A stretch of 64,000 nucleotides of DNA from an uncultured Prevotella sp. (GCA_905196835.1 CAJJWN010000017.1:1-64000); one strand, 5' to 3'; shown: positions 19,543 to 28,767, numbered from the stretch's first letter. Notes: generated from the letters alone by a model not told the origin. Translations and numbers: made by a program.

Positions 19543-20991
19543 TTAGAGTATAGTCTTCACAGCCTCAAGCATACCCTTTTCCTGGATAAGGTCGAGGTCT
19601 TTCTTGACAAGGGCGTTAAGCCCCTTAATATTATTAAGGTCTTCTCCCCATATTTGTGTAGCGGCGAGGACTCCGTCAGTTACCTTCTGCGTATCGCCTG
19701 TTGCCCAGAGGTTCTTAAGCAAGTCCATGATTTCCTGCGAGTCATTCGGCACAATCTCCGTTCCGTCCGCACGCGTACCACCCTTGTAATAAGTGATGAT
19801 GGCAGCAAGACCGAACACAAGTCCTTGTGGAAGTTCACCCTTACGCTCAAGATAAGTCTTGACACCAGGCAGGTCGCGAGTCTGATACTTGGGGAACGAA
19901 TTGAGCATGATGCTTGTCACCTGGTGGTCAACAAACGGGTTCATGAAACGCTCAAGCACGTCGCTGGCAAACTTCTGAAGCTCGTCTTTCGGCAAGTTAA
20001 GAGTCTCCATAAGCTCCTCGAACTGCACCTTATGGATATACTTGCCTACAACAGGGTCTTTACAAGCATCACGTACAATGTTGATGCCGCTAAGGAATGC
20101 CACCGGACTAAGCACAGTATGAGGACCGTTGAGCAAAGTAACCTTACGCTCGTGATACGGTTCTTCCGACGGAACAAAGAGGACATGCAGTCCGGCCTTG
20201 TCTGCGGGGAACTCTTCTGCTATTTCTTTCGGCGCCTCGATTACCCAAAGATGGAATATCTCAGCCTGTACTACGAGGTTGTCCTCATAGCTGATTTTCT
20301 GCTGTATTTCCTTGATTTCCTTACGAGGGAAGCCCGGTACGATACGGTCTACCAAAGTAGCATAAACGCCACAGCACTCTGTAAACCATTTCTTAAAGCC
20401 TTCACCAAGGTTCCACAGCTCGATGTATTTATAGATACAATCTTTAAGCACATGTCCGTTGAGGAATATCAGCTCGCAAGGGAATATGATAAGTCCCTTT
20501 GTCGGGTCGCCGTTGAATGTCTGGTAACGGCGATAAAGCAACTGTACAAGCTTGCCGGGATATGAGCTTGCCGGAGCGTCATCAAGTTTGCAAGTCGGGT
20601 CAAAAGCAATACCAGCCTCGGTGGTATTTGATATTACGAAACGCATCTCCGGCTGGTCTGCAAGTGCCATAAACGCCTCGTTCTGTGAATATGGGCTTAA
20701 TGCACGGCTGACACAGTCTATACGCGTAAGACTGTTTACGGGCTTGCCATCCTCAAGTCCTTGCAGGTTTACATGATAGAGGCAGTCCTGACCGTTAAGC
20801 TTGTCTATCATTCCACCGCCAAGAGGCTGCACTATTACGACAGACCCGTTGAAGTCTGTCTTTTGGTTCATGTTATAGATAATCCAATCGACAAACGCAC
20901 GAAGGAAGTTTCCTTCGCCAAACTGGATTACTTTCTCCGGCATTACGCTCTTGGGCGCAGTCCTCTTGTTTAATGCTTGTAATTTTTTCAT
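19543..20991 (-). CDS. uxaB: Tagaturonate reductase (altronate oxidoreductase)
   Basis: A 482-residue protein of the long-chain mannitol dehydrogenase family. The N-terminal IQFGEGNFLRAFVDWIIY (around residues 26-43) is the NAD-binding start typical of UxaB, and VISNTTEAGIAF and the KVTLLNGPHTVLSP region with its conserved lysine and histidine are also present. It reduces D-tagaturonate to D-altronate with NADH in galacturonate catabolism. The uxuA and SDR genes lie just upstream on the same strand. A TATTTTTGC element near 21029 suggests an additional promoter. Confidence 0.93.
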   Translation of the reverse strand: MKKLQALNKRTAPKSVMPEKVIQFGEGNFLRAFVDWIIYNMNQKTDFNGSVVIVQPLGGGMIDKLNGQDCLYHVNLQGLEDGKPVNSLTRIDCVSRALSPYSQNEAFMALADQPEMRFVISNTTEAGIAFDPTCKLDDAPASSYPGKLVQLLYRRYQTFNGDPTKGLIIFPCELIFLNGHVLKDCIYKYIELWNLGEGFKKWFTECCGVYATLVDRIVPGFPRKEIKEIQQKISYEDNLVVQAEIFHLWVIEAPKEIAEEFPADKAGLHVLFVPSEEPYHERKVTLLNGPHTVLSPVAFLSGINIVRDACKDPVVGKYIHKVQFEELMETLNLPKDELQKFASDVLERFMNPFVDHQVTSIMLNSFPKYQTRDLPGVKTYLERKGELPQGLVFGLAAIITYYKGGTRADGTEIVPNDSQEIMDLLKNLWATGDTQKVTDGVLAATQIWGEDLNNIKGLNALVKKDLDLIQEKGMLEAVKTIL

Positions 20992-21028
20992 GATTTGATT
21001 TACTAAATTCGTTTTTATTAATTTTGTT

Positions 21029-21037
21029 GCAAAAATA
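21029..21037 (-). promoter_or_regulatory. -7 element for uxaB
   Basis: TATTTTTGC on the minus strand, 38 bases before the uxaB ATG. A -33 element is not evident. Confidence 0.5.
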
Positions 21038-21216
21038 CTGTATTATTGGATAATGTGTTCATTTTTTACGTACGAAAAGCACGTAAAGGTTTGCGTAGCC
21101 ACATGTTTTAGCTGGCAAATAGACAAGAAACAAGCAAAAAACAGTACAGCTTTGGCCTTCGTATGATTGACGCCTGTCCGTATGCCTGTTTCCTATCTAC
21201 TTACCAACTATGAATA

Positions 21217-22029
21217 TTACATTGCAAATGTATTAAATCCACCGTCAACAACTGCCACCGTACCCGTCACGAACTTGGCGGCATCGCTCATCAAATAATG
21301 TATTGTTCCGCAAAGTTCTTCCGGGTCGCCCATGCGCCCGAACGGTGTCTGGCGTACCACATCGTTGCCGCGCTGAGTATAAGAGCCGTCAGGATTGGTC
21401 AACAACGCACGGTTCTGCTCGGTTATGAAGAAACCGGGAGCTATGGCGTTAACACGGATGCCCTCGCCGAACTTCTTGGCGCACTCTGTCGCCATGAACG
21501 CAGTAAAGTTGCTTATGCCGGCCTTTGCAGCCGCATATCCGCATACACGGGTCATCGGACGGAACGCAGCCATTGACGAGAAGTTGATTATCGAGCCTTT
21601 GCCCTGCTTTACCATAGGTTTGAGGAACACCTGCGTAGGTATCACCGTGCCTGTAAGGTTGAGGTTGAGCACTTTCTGAAATTCCTCTACTTTCAGGTCG
21701 AAGAAAGTCTGGTCGGGAGTAATCGTAGCCCCGGCCATGTTACCTCCCGCGGCATTGAGCAACGTGTCTATGCGTCCGTACTTTGCTATTATGTCGTCGC
21801 AGTTCTTCTGAACGGCGGCATAATCCATCACGTCCGTCTTCATGAATTCGGCCTTGCCGCCGTCCTTCACGATGTCGTACACAATCTCCTTGCCCACCTC
21901 TTCCTTGCGGCCGAGGATTACAACCTGCGCTCCGTTGTTTGCAAGATATTTCGCTATTGTGCGGCCGAGAATGCCCGTTCCGCCCGTTATTACTACGACG
22001 TAATCCTTGATGTTAAATAATTCGTTCAT
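21217..22029 (-). CDS. SDR family oxidoreductase, probable D-mannonate oxidoreductase (fructuronate reductase)
   Basis: A 270-residue short-chain dehydrogenase. The cofactor motif is TGGTGILG (about residues 14-21), NAAGG follows, and the catalytic triad is S (FSSMAAF), Y and K in YAAAKAG. The neighbour uxuA makes or uses D-mannonate, so reduction of fructuronate to mannonate is the most likely role; SDR proteins fill the UxuB role in several Firmicutes and Bacteroidetes. Another 3-keto or polyol substrate cannot be excluded. It is separated from uxuA by 98 bases that carry a TTAAGAATT word array. Confidence 0.82.
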   Translation of the reverse strand: MNELFNIKDYVVVITGGTGILGRTIAKYLANNGAQVVILGRKEEVGKEIVYDIVKDGGKAEFMKTDVMDYAAVQKNCDDIIAKYGRIDTLLNAAGGNMAGATITPDQTFFDLKVEEFQKVLNLNLTGTVIPTQVFLKPMVKQGKGSIINFSSMAAFRPMTRVCGYAAAKAGISNFTAFMATECAKKFGEGIRVNAIAPGFFITEQNRALLTNPDGSYTQRGNDVVRQTPFGRMGDPEELCGTIHYLMSDAAKFVTGTVAVVDGGFNTFAM

Positions 22030-22104
22030 TGTGTTTTAGTATTTAAAATAAGGCAAATGGGCCAAATATGCCCTATAAGCCCTATATATGAGCAATGGTA
22101 CTTT

Positions 22105-22133
22105 TCTTAATTCTTAACTCTTAATTCTTAACT
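22105..22133. repeat. TTAAGAATT/CTTAACTC tandem-word array (single arm)
   Basis: Three to four words of the type CTTAATT and CTTAACT run up to and into the uxuA stop codon. Unlike the other copies in the window there is no matching reverse-complement arm nearby, so this may be a half element. Confidence 0.6.
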
Positions 22134-23303
22134 TATTCCTAACTCGCGGTCTACGGTTGCAAGGATGCCCTGCACCTGCCCCATGGCAAACATGCGGCCG
22201 AGGAACGTGTAACCGGCATTGTAGCCGCGGTTTTCGTCGCCAAGCATGTTGGGACCATGGTCAACGCGCATCGGAAGCTTCGGATTTGTTTTCTCGAATA
22301 TGCGCGCCAGTTCTATGAGGTCGGCACGTCCGCCAAGATGCGAAGCCTCGGTAAAGTCGCCGTTGGGGAAAACCTTGCACGAGCGCATGTGTACAAACCA
22401 TGTGCGGTCGGCATATTTGCGAGCCAGCTCCACCACGTTGTTATGCGCTCCGGCAGACAAAGAGCCTGCGCAGAACGTCAAGCCGTTGTGCGGGTCGTCC
22501 ACCGCCTTTAGGAACCAGTTGATGTCGTCGTCGCACGTTACGATGCGAGGAAGGCCGAGAATGGGGAATGGTGGGTCGTCAGGATGTACGCACATGTACA
22601 TTCCGTATTCGTTGCATGTGGGCATGATGGCCGCCAGGAAGTAGCGCATGTTCTCGCGCAGCTGGTCTTTCGTGATGCCTTTGTACAAGTCGAGCAACTG
22701 GCGGAACAGTTCAACCGGGTGCTCGTCGTTCTCCGTGATGTTGCCGTTTACAAAGCCCTGTGTCTTCACAATGATGGTGTCAACCAGCTTGTGGTTGTCC
22801 TCCGGCGTCATGGTCTGCTTCAGTTTCTCCACCTCCGCCATTACCTCCGGGCTGTAATCCTTCTCCGCACCCTCGCGTTTCAGAATGCAGCAGTCGAAGT
22901 AAGCGAACTGGGCATGGCTGAAATAAAGGTTGCTCGTACCGTCGGGGTTGGGATGCGTCAGGTCTGTGCGCGCCCAGTCAAGCACCGGCATGAAATTGTA
23001 GCAGATTGTGTGCACGCCCTCAAGTCCGAGATTCTTAAGGCTCTCTTTATAGTTCTCAATCAGTTGGTCGCGGTCAGAACCTGCATACTTTATGCTTTCG
23101 CATACGGGCAGGCTCTCAACAACAGACCAGCGCATACCGTAACTCTCAATGTATTCACGCAGGTCACGGATTTTCTCGCGCGTCCAAACTTCTCCGTTCG
23201 GAACGTCGTGCAGGGCTGTTACGATGCCCTCCACGCCAATTTGTTTCAGCATAGACAAGGTTATCTTGTCGTTCTTGCCGAACCATCTCCATGTTTTTTC
23301 CAT
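22128..23303 (-). CDS. uxuA: Mannonate dehydratase
   Basis: A 391-residue protein of the UxuA family, which folds as a TIM barrel and uses a divalent metal. The N-terminal WRWFGKNDKITL, the CYNFMPVLDWARTDL segment, MCVHPDDPPFPILGLPRI and the C-terminal HLGGRADLIEL with RVDHGPNMLGD are strongly conserved. It dehydrates D-mannonate to 2-keto-3-deoxygluconate. It follows rlmH by 44 bases and precedes the SDR reductase, so uronate genes may be read from the DUF4491-rlmH promoter as well. Confidence 0.95.
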   Translation of the reverse strand: MEKTWRWFGKNDKITLSMLKQIGVEGIVTALHDVPNGEVWTREKIRDLREYIESYGMRWSVVESLPVCESIKYAGSDRDQLIENYKESLKNLGLEGVHTICYNFMPVLDWARTDLTHPNPDGTSNLYFSHAQFAYFDCCILKREGAEKDYSPEVMAEVEKLKQTMTPEDNHKLVDTIIVKTQGFVNGNITENDEHPVELFRQLLDLYKGITKDQLRENMRYFLAAIMPTCNEYGMYMCVHPDDPPFPILGLPRIVTCDDDINWFLKAVDDPHNGLTFCAGSLSAGAHNNVVELARKYADRTWFVHMRSCKVFPNGDFTEASHLGGRADLIELARIFEKTNPKLPMRVDHGPNMLGDENRGYNAGYTFLGRMFAMGQVQGILATVDRELGIS

Positions 23304-23347
23304 ATCAAAAAGTCTTTATAAAAGTTTTTAATGTTTTCCATTGAGCC

Positions 23348-23818
23348 TCATTCATGGTGGTAAGGCTCGTTATTTATTATCGTGCAGGCACGGTAAACCT
23401 GCTCTATGAACACGAGCCTGACCATCTGGTGCGACAGCGTCATGCGCGAAAGCGACACCTTGCCGTCGGCCCTGTCGTACACAGTCTGTGAAAAGCCGTA
23501 AGGACCTCCCACCACGAATGTAAGACTGCGTGCCGTCTGCTGCTTGTTCTCAAGCCACGACGCGAACTCCACGCTGCGGTATTCCTTGCCGTGCTCGTCA
23601 AGCAACACCACGAAGCTCTTGTCTTTAATGGCTTTCAGTATAAGTTCGCCTTCCTTTTCCTTTTGCTGTTTTTCGGTCAGGTTCTTGCTGTTTTTCAATT
23701 CAGGTATAACCTTTATATTAAAAGGTATATAGTGATTTATGCGGCTTGCATAGTCCTCTATGGCTTCGGCGTAGAGTTTCCCCGTAGTTTTTCCTACAAG
23801 TATCAATGTGGTTTTCAT
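23348..23818 (-). CDS. rlmH: 23S rRNA (pseudouridine1915-N3)-methyltransferase
   Basis: A 156-residue SPOUT methyltransferase of normal length. The family C-terminal knot is clear: FVVGGPYGF, then LSLSRMTLSHQMVRLVFIEQVYRA region (here beginning KVSLSRMTLSHQM) and the tail INNEPYHHE. It methylates pseudouridine 1915 in helix 69 of 23S rRNA. It is 21 bases downstream of the DUF4491 gene. Confidence 0.96.
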   Translation of the reverse strand: MKTTLILVGKTTGKLYAEAIEDYASRINHYIPFNIKVIPELKNSKNLTEKQQKEKEGELILKAIKDKSFVVLLDEHGKEYRSVEFASWLENKQQTARSLTFVVGGPYGFSQTVYDRADGKVSLSRMTLSHQMVRLVFIEQVYRACTIINNEPYHHE

Positions 23819-23839
23819 CAGCTTTCAGGTTATATGTGT

Positions 23840-24145
23840 TCATGCCTGATACTCGTTCTTGCGCTTAGGATTCATGGGGAACCATCCTTTTTTCACCCTG
23901 TCTCGCTGTTCAAACAGTTCCTTTATCGACCACAGACATGAAGCGCCGAATATGCCGAGCACCGCCGACACCACCGGATTGGCTACGAACAAAGCCGCAA
24001 CTACACACGCCAGACCTGCAACAAGGAACGTCCACCAATATTTTGTACCCGTATAATATTCTGTCTTTATCACAATCGGATGGAACAACCCGATTATAAG
24101 GAAACACGATATGGCGATGACAATTCCCGTAAAATGCAGCATCAT
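23840..24145 (-). CDS. DUF4491 family membrane protein
   Basis: A 101-residue protein with three hydrophobic segments (about 5-22, 38-53 and 56-72) and a polar C-terminal tail containing the family-like WSIKELFEQRDRVKKGWFP. The function is unknown. It has a near-perfect promoter 35 bases upstream and is followed at 21 bases by rlmH, a pairing that I recall from other Bacteroidales. Confidence 0.8.
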   Translation of the reverse strand: MMLHFTGIVIAISCFLIIGLFHPIVIKTEYYTGTKYWWTFLVAGLACVVAALFVANPVVSAVLGIFGASCLWSIKELFEQRDRVKKGWFPMNPKRKNEYQA

Positions 24146-24179
24146 TGTTTTTCTCTAATTTAAGAAACGTTTACTGACT

Positions 24180-24212
24180 GCAAATATAATAATATTTTCT
24201 TATCCATGCAAA
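24180..24212 (-). promoter_or_regulatory. Promoter for DUF4491-rlmH
   Basis: TTTG (24209-24212), 20 bases, then TATATTTGC (24180-24188) on the minus strand. It matches the Bacteroidetes consensus at both elements and in spacing. Confidence 0.78.
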
Positions 24213-24336
24213 GCAAATCGGAGTAAATAGGACATGTCTTTACAAAAACAAGGAATTTGAAACATATTGTTGGCATATTGAAACGCGACAGCTAAAGAGT
24301 AAAAAGCATACGCCTGCCGATACTCAACCGACGCAC

Positions 24337-24432
24337 ATGCAAAAGGCCGTATTTCACAATGCGAAAGACGGCCTTTTACAACGCAATATGCGGCCTTTCA
24401 CGATGCGAAAGGCCGCATATTGCAAGGCGGCA
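24337..24432. repeat. AAAGGCCGTCTTT-type intergenic module, copy C
   Basis: Units run in order AAAGGCCGTATT, GAAAGACGGCCTTTT, ATGCGGCCTTTC and GAAAGGCCGCATATTGC. The first two and the last two each form hairpins. The module begins 54 bases after the MFS stop codon and may act as its terminator. The rest of the 340-base gap holds only the DUF4491 promoter. Confidence 0.8.
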
Positions 24433-24485
24433 GGCAATCTATTGTAAATCAGACGGTTAGCCTGCGCATCATATTATATGGTTAT

Positions 24486-25667
24486 TCATCTGTTTTTATG
24501 CTTCATATACCACCTGTGGGTGAACACTACGTACATCGCCAAAGCAACACAACACAAAACCAACGACAACACCACGGCGCCATGGCTGTCGCCATAAAAG
24601 AAGCCGTAACCAAGAAACAGTCCCACAGACAAGCCTGACTCGCAAGCCAGGAAATACGTACTTTGCGACGTGCCACGCCTGCAATGCGGACTAAGCTTTA
24701 TGAAGAACAGCAGGAAGCGCGAGCCTACAATCCCCATTCCGCAACCCATAAGCACCGGCACAAGCGACGAGGCTGTGTCGTCATTGCCTGCCAACATCAC
24801 AAGCAAGGCGGCCATCATGAGCGCCATGCCCGTTACAGCCTCGCTCTTCAGCTCGGCGTTGGCAAACACAAAGCGGGCGGCCAACAGGGACAGGACAAAG
24901 CCTACGGACAGCATCCCGTAAAAATATGCGGTGCCGTTGATTGAAAAAACCAGGCCTACGGCTGCCGTAACAAGCAACAAATTGACAAAAAGCCACTTGC
25001 CCTGCGGCAGGAAAAAGCGGTCGGCCGACACATTGCGTACAATATCCTCGGGAGCTTTGAACGGAAACTTAACCGCTGATATGAGGATAACAGCCAAAAT
25101 ACACAGCATAGCCCCGACAACCATCACGCTACCGAAATCCATCACAGGCAGCAACGCAAGAGCCAGCATAGGGCCAAACGACAGTGCAAGCCGGGTGAAC
25201 CACGCCGCCGAATAGTTGGCTTCGGTACGGCGGAACGACTCGCAAGTGTCTATAATCAGCGTGCTCGACAGCACCATCTGCGCCAAACCGAACATAGCAC
25301 CTTGCACCAACCTCACAACAGCGACAAAACCGAACGCCCCCAGAGCCGTCCCCACTCCACGGTGAACGAACTGGAGACAATAGAAACACATGGCAATGGC
25401 AAACAGCGAATAAACGCAAACATGGTTGCGCCGATACCGCTGTACAAGGTAAGAGCAGAAGCAGCCCAACAGGAACGCGGACGCACCGGGCAGCGCAACG
25501 CACACAGCCGCCTCGACAGGCGTGCATCCGCATACCGCCATCATCCACTTTGGAAGCAACGGCAAAGGCAGGTACATGGCAGTCGTGACAAGCAGGCTGG
25601 CAACAGCCAGAAGCCAGAAGTCCCTATGCCACAGGCCGACATGCACCGGAGTGTTCTGCGTATTCAT
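24486..25667 (-). CDS. Major facilitator superfamily transporter
   Basis: A 393-residue protein with about twelve hydrophobic segments, in keeping with the MFS fold. A basic loop (YLVQRYRRNH) follows helix 2, matching the position of the MFS signature loop between helices 2 and 3, and another basic loop (LSPHCRRGTSQS) falls in the second half. The substrate is unknown. Its ATG overlaps the panB stop codon by one base (TGATG), so the two are translationally coupled; export or import linked to pantoate metabolism is conceivable but not shown. The longer frame starting at 25670 uses TTG and was not chosen. Confidence 0.78.
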   Translation of the reverse strand: MNTQNTPVHVGLWHRDFWLLAVASLLVTTAMYLPLPLLPKWMMAVCGCTPVEAAVCVALPGASAFLLGCFCSYLVQRYRRNHVCVYSLFAIAMCFYCLQFVHRGVGTALGAFGFVAVVRLVQGAMFGLAQMVLSSTLIIDTCESFRRTEANYSAAWFTRLALSFGPMLALALLPVMDFGSVMVVGAMLCILAVILISAVKFPFKAPEDIVRNVSADRFFLPQGKWLFVNLLLVTAAVGLVFSINGTAYFYGMLSVGFVLSLLAARFVFANAELKSEAVTGMALMMAALLVMLAGNDDTASSLVPVLMGCGMGIVGSRFLLFFIKLSPHCRRGTSQSTYFLACESGLSVGLFLGYGFFYGDSHGAVVLSLVLCCVALAMYVVFTHRWYMKHKNR

Positions 25668-26488
25668 CAATAAGACTCGTTAGCGTTGGGGAAAGCTCCG
25701 CCCTTCACATCGGCCACATACTGCCCTATGGCATCTGTCATAACAGTGTTAAGGTCGGCATAGCGGCGCAGGAAGCGTGGGTTGAAACCCTTTGTCATGC
25801 CGAGCATGTCGGCAACTACGAGTATCTGGCCGTCAGTACCGGCACCAGCGCCGATGCCGATTGTAGGTACTGCTATGGCCTTTGACACCTCGGTGGCAAG
25901 AGCTGCAGGCACTTTTTCGAGCACAACGCTGAAACATCCGGCCTCGCTCAGCAACCTTGCGTCGGCCAACAGCTTCTCGGCCTCGGCCTCTTCCTTGGCA
26001 CGCACGGCGTAAGTTCCAAACTTGTTGATGCTCTGCGGAGTAAGTCCGAGATGGCCCATTACGGGTATTCCGGCATCAAGTATGCCCTTTATGGTATCTA
26101 TTATCTCCTCTCCGCCCTCGAGCTTGAGCGCGTCGCATCCGCTTTCTTTCATTATGCGTATGGCGTTCTTGACACCATCCTTGCGGTCAACCTGATAACT
26201 GCCGAAAGGCATATCGCACACCACGAGGGCGCGCTTGACACCGTTCACCACAGCCCTTGCATGGTAAATCATCTGGTCTACGGTCATAGGCAGCGTGGTG
26301 GTGTTGCCCACCATGACGTTGGATGCCGAGTCGCCGACCAATATTCCGTCAATTCCTGCGCCATCGACAATGCCTGCCGTAGTGAAATCATATGACGTAA
26401 GCATGGAGATTTTCTCGCCACGCTGCTTCATTTCGATAAACCTGTGTGTTGTAACTTTACGCGTATCGCTTACTAAATATCCTGACAT
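25667..26488 (-). CDS. panB: 3-methyl-2-oxobutanoate hydroxymethyltransferase
   Basis: A 273-residue enzyme of the phosphoenolpyruvate/pyruvate TIM-barrel superfamily. Visible family motifs are [45 protein letters not shown] and [15 protein letters not shown]; the aspartate of VGDS binds magnesium. It transfers a hydroxymethyl group from methylene-THF to ketoisovalerate, the first step to pantothenate. panC, the next pathway enzyme in this window, is 37 kb away at the right edge. The ATG at 26488 was chosen; the upstream frame opens with TTG. Confidence 0.95.
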   Translation of the reverse strand: MSGYLVSDTRKVTTHRFIEMKQRGEKISMLTSYDFTTAGIVDGAGIDGILVGDSASNVMVGNTTTLPMTVDQMIYHARAVVNGVKRALVVCDMPFGSYQVDRKDGVKNAIRIMKESGCDALKLEGGEEIIDTIKGILDAGIPVMGHLGLTPQSINKFGTYAVRAKEEAEAEKLLADARLLSEAGCFSVVLEKVPAALATEVSKAIAVPTIGIGAGAGTDGQILVVADMLGMTKGFNPRFLRRYADLNTVMTDAIGQYVADVKGGAFPNANESY

Positions 26489-26587
26489 TTTATTAATGAT
26501 TTTATTTATTTTGTAAAACAAACATGTTAAAAAACAACCTATAACAATACATTAACTAATATTACCAACTACCTGCCAATCAACAGT

Positions 26588-27241
26588 TTATTGTAACATT
26601 GAGCACAACTTGTCATAATCAAGACCGACATAGTCGGGGATTACGCGGTCGCAATACTGACGGATGGCATCGGGCTGGTTGGTTGTTGACAGCCCGACAA
26701 CGGCCATACCGGCCGCACGCCCCGCCTTTAGCCCGTTGAAACTGTCCTCGAACACCACGCAATCACTGCGCTCCGCACCAAATAGTGCCGCCCCTTTGAG
26801 ATAGCAGTCAGGGTCGGGCTTGCTGCGCTCGAAGTCTTCCGACGTAAGCACCGCATCAAACATAGCCTTGAACTCGGGGTGCGAAGCATAAACAGACTGC
26901 ATCTTCGCAAGATTGGAACTTGTCACAACAGCCGTCTTAACGCCGTTGCGACGCAGGTCGGAAACAAATTCCGTGAAACCACGGACATACTCGAACTTCA
27001 TGTTCCGTTCGAATTCGTCAATGCGAGCGACAATCTTGGGCTGCTCGTCCTTCATGTCCGAGAACCAGGCATCAAAAATCTGCACCAGCGTCTGTCCCTT
27101 GATTTTATGCTCAAGTCCGGGTTTGTCGGGGTGATAGAGCCTGAACTGCTCTCCCCAGAATACGGTGTACTGGCTCTCGGTGTCGAACACGACGCCGTCC
27201 AAATCGAACAACGCCGCACGTATTATCCTTTTTTCAATCAT
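26588..27241 (-). CDS. HAD superfamily phosphatase, beta-phosphoglucomutase-like
   Basis: A 217-residue HAD hydrolase. Motif I is FDLDGVVFDTE (nucleophile and general acid aspartates), motif II is the threonine/serine in VVTSS, the lysine motif III is near SKPDPDCYLKGA, and motif IV is VVFEDSFNGLKAG. The cap is of the helical C1 type. Likely substrates are sugar phosphates, but this cannot be specified. I chose the ATG at 27241; the longer frame adds a basic N-terminal extension unlike the family. Confidence 0.85.
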   Translation of the reverse strand: MIEKRIIRAALFDLDGVVFDTESQYTVFWGEQFRLYHPDKPGLEHKIKGQTLVQIFDAWFSDMKDEQPKIVARIDEFERNMKFEYVRGFTEFVSDLRRNGVKTAVVTSSNLAKMQSVYASHPEFKAMFDAVLTSEDFERSKPDPDCYLKGAALFGAERSDCVVFEDSFNGLKAGRAAGMAVVGLSTTNQPDAIRQYCDRVIPDYVGLDYDKLCSMLQ

Positions 27242-27346
27242 ATCATTAAATGCCGGCAACAGGACGTTTAATGACCTTCTCCGAAATGCCAAACGGCATG
27301 GACGGAACAAAGCGGCATCCTGGCAAGCCTTATTTTGAATTGCGCT

Positions 27347-27355
27347 GCAAAAGTA
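27347..27355 (-). promoter_or_regulatory. -7 element for the HAD phosphatase gene
   Basis: TACTTTTGC on the minus strand about 106 bases before the chosen start; a CACAA sequence (TTGTG on the minus strand) lies at roughly the -33 spacing. Confidence 0.45.
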
Positions 27356-27403
27356 ATCATTTTATAAAACATAACACAATATCATGACCGTTTTCATGAT
27401 TTT

Positions 27404-27422
27404 ATGTCCGAAATACGGACAT
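27404..27422. promoter_or_regulatory. Short perfect palindrome between divergent genes
   Basis: ATGTCCG and CGGACAT flank AAATA, and a second small palindrome (CATGACCGTTTTCATG) lies just to the left. The site is between the HAD and DUF3298 promoters and could be an operator, but no regulator is identified. Confidence 0.3.
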
Positions 27423-27461
27423 TATAACCTCATGGCTGCACCATCGGCAACACCTCATTTT

Positions 27462-27548
27462 CCCAAAGACGGTCTTTTACCGTGCAAAAGGCCGTCTTTG
27501 GGAATGCAATATGCGGTCTTTTGCACGGTAAAAGGCCGCATATTGTAA
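27462..27548. repeat. AAAGGCCGTCTTT-type intergenic module, copy D
   Basis: AAAGACGGTCTTTTACCGTGC is mirrored by GCACGGTAAAAGGCCG further on, with AAAGGCCGTCTTTGGG and ATGCGGTCTTTTGC between. This copy lies between divergent genes, where a terminator role is not expected. Elsewhere in the 544-base gap I see only promoter elements. Confidence 0.8.
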
Positions 27549-27687
27549 ACATGCTGAATATCAACACTTTGCAGACCAACAACACTTTGCGCAGGAAAAA
27601 GATGCCTGACTCACATCAAAAACATGCAGAATGGCAGATTTTAAGTCATAAAATCGACTAATTCCCTTTGATGTCAGTTTTTTATAT

Positions 27688-27696
27688 TATCTTTGC
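27688..27696 (+). promoter_or_regulatory. -7 element for the DUF3298 lipoprotein gene
   Basis: TATCTTTGC, about 90 bases before the start; a TTTG occurs 17 bases upstream, slightly closer than ideal. Confidence 0.55.
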
Positions 27697-27785
27697 AGAT
27701 TGATAGATTGACCGTGTAAGGAGATGCGCCGCTAAGCCTTGGACGCACCCTTACCACATTAACATTAACGACACAAGTATTGATT

Positions 27786-28604
27786 ATGAAGAAGAAACTT
27801 ATCTCAGCGCCCGCCATACTGTTGGCGGCGGCGATGTTCACCACCTCTTGCGGCGGCAACGCAGGCAAAGGCGTAGAAGCCAACGACAGCCTTACGTTCG
27901 ACAGCATCAAGGTGGATTCCACCCTGTCGCTAACCGAAGACACAGCCGGCCCGAGATGCCATGTCAGCCTGTGCCTGACATACGCAAAGGGAAAGAACGC
28001 GGAACTGATAAACGACTCGATTATACGCTCCGGCGTACTTAGCCCCGACTATTTCTCCATAACGTCGGAAAAAATAACCCCGGAAGTGGCCGTTGACTCA
28101 TTCGTTAAGCGGTATCTCGCAGAATACAAGAAGGACTACGGCGAGATGTACAAGGCATTGGGCGAACCTGCCGCATCGTTGAACTGTGAATACATAGTAA
28201 AGACATACGTGCTTGATGACAACGACAAATACTTCACTTACATTGCCAACGTCTACATGTACGGCGGCGGCGCACACGGAAGTTCAGTCGTCGTGGCAAG
28301 GAACATCGACGCGTCCACAGGCAAGATTGTATCGCTCAAAGACCTGTTCGTTCCAGGATACGAGCAGGAACTGAACGACCTCATAGTCAAGGCGCTGTGT
28401 GAAAAGTATGAAGTTAAAGACCTTGAGGGACTTCACGGCAAGACCATATTCTCTGGCATAGACGTATATGCTCCAGACAATTTCATCATTGGGACGGACG
28501 ACATCACATTCATCTATTCTCCTGACGAGATTGCCAGCCATGCCGAAGGCGAAATCAGGGTGGCCATAAAGAACGGAGACATGGAACGCCTGTTGAAGAA
28601 ATAA
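27786..28604 (+). CDS. DUF3298 (RsiV-like) domain lipoprotein
   Basis: A 272-residue exported lipoprotein: signal peptide with lipobox ending in FTTSC (C22 lipidated). Residues about 45-140 resemble the DUF4163 region and about 150-270 the DUF3298 domain, recognised by YMYGGGAHGS and the following TGKIVSLKDLF. The same domain pair occurs in the RsiV anti-sigma factor, but here there is no transmembrane anchor or sigma factor next to it, so an envelope role is all that can be inferred. I chose the ATG at 27786; the frame opens two codons earlier with TTG. Confidence 0.8.
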   Translation: MKKKLISAPAILLAAAMFTTSCGGNAGKGVEANDSLTFDSIKVDSTLSLTEDTAGPRCHVSLCLTYAKGKNAELINDSIIRSGVLSPDYFSITSEKITPEVAVDSFVKRYLAEYKKDYGEMYKALGEPAASLNCEYIVKTYVLDDNDKYFTYIANVYMYGGGAHGSSVVVARNIDASTGKIVSLKDLFVPGYEQELNDLIVKALCEKYEVKDLEGLHGKTIFSGIDVYAPDNFIIGTDDITFIYSPDEIASHAEGEIRVAIKNGDMERLLKK

Positions 28605-28623
28605 CAGGCTGTTTCCCAACGAC

Positions 28624-28698
28624 GGGCAGACAAGTTGCAAGCATGTAGTGATGTTACAGCATACCATCACTTCACCGCTGCTTGCAGCCTGTCTGCCC
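28624..28698 (+). terminator. Long stem-loop after the DUF3298 gene
   Basis: GGGCAGACA...GCAAGCA..GTGATG on the left pairs with CATCAC...TGCTTGC...TGTCTGCCC on the right, an imperfect stem of about 30 positions. It is followed by TTTGTTAAGG rather than a clean U-run, so termination is likely but not certain. Confidence 0.55.
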
Positions 28699-28767
28699 TT
28701 TGTTAAGGTAAAGGATTAAAAATACTTGAATACAACTACTTGCCTACTTGCCACTTTCATACAAAAT

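Noticed and set aside
24486..26488. MFS transporter and panB as a pantothenate uptake or export unit
   Set aside because: Translational coupling is real, but the transporter has no substrate-specific motif that I recognise, so the functional link is left as speculation.
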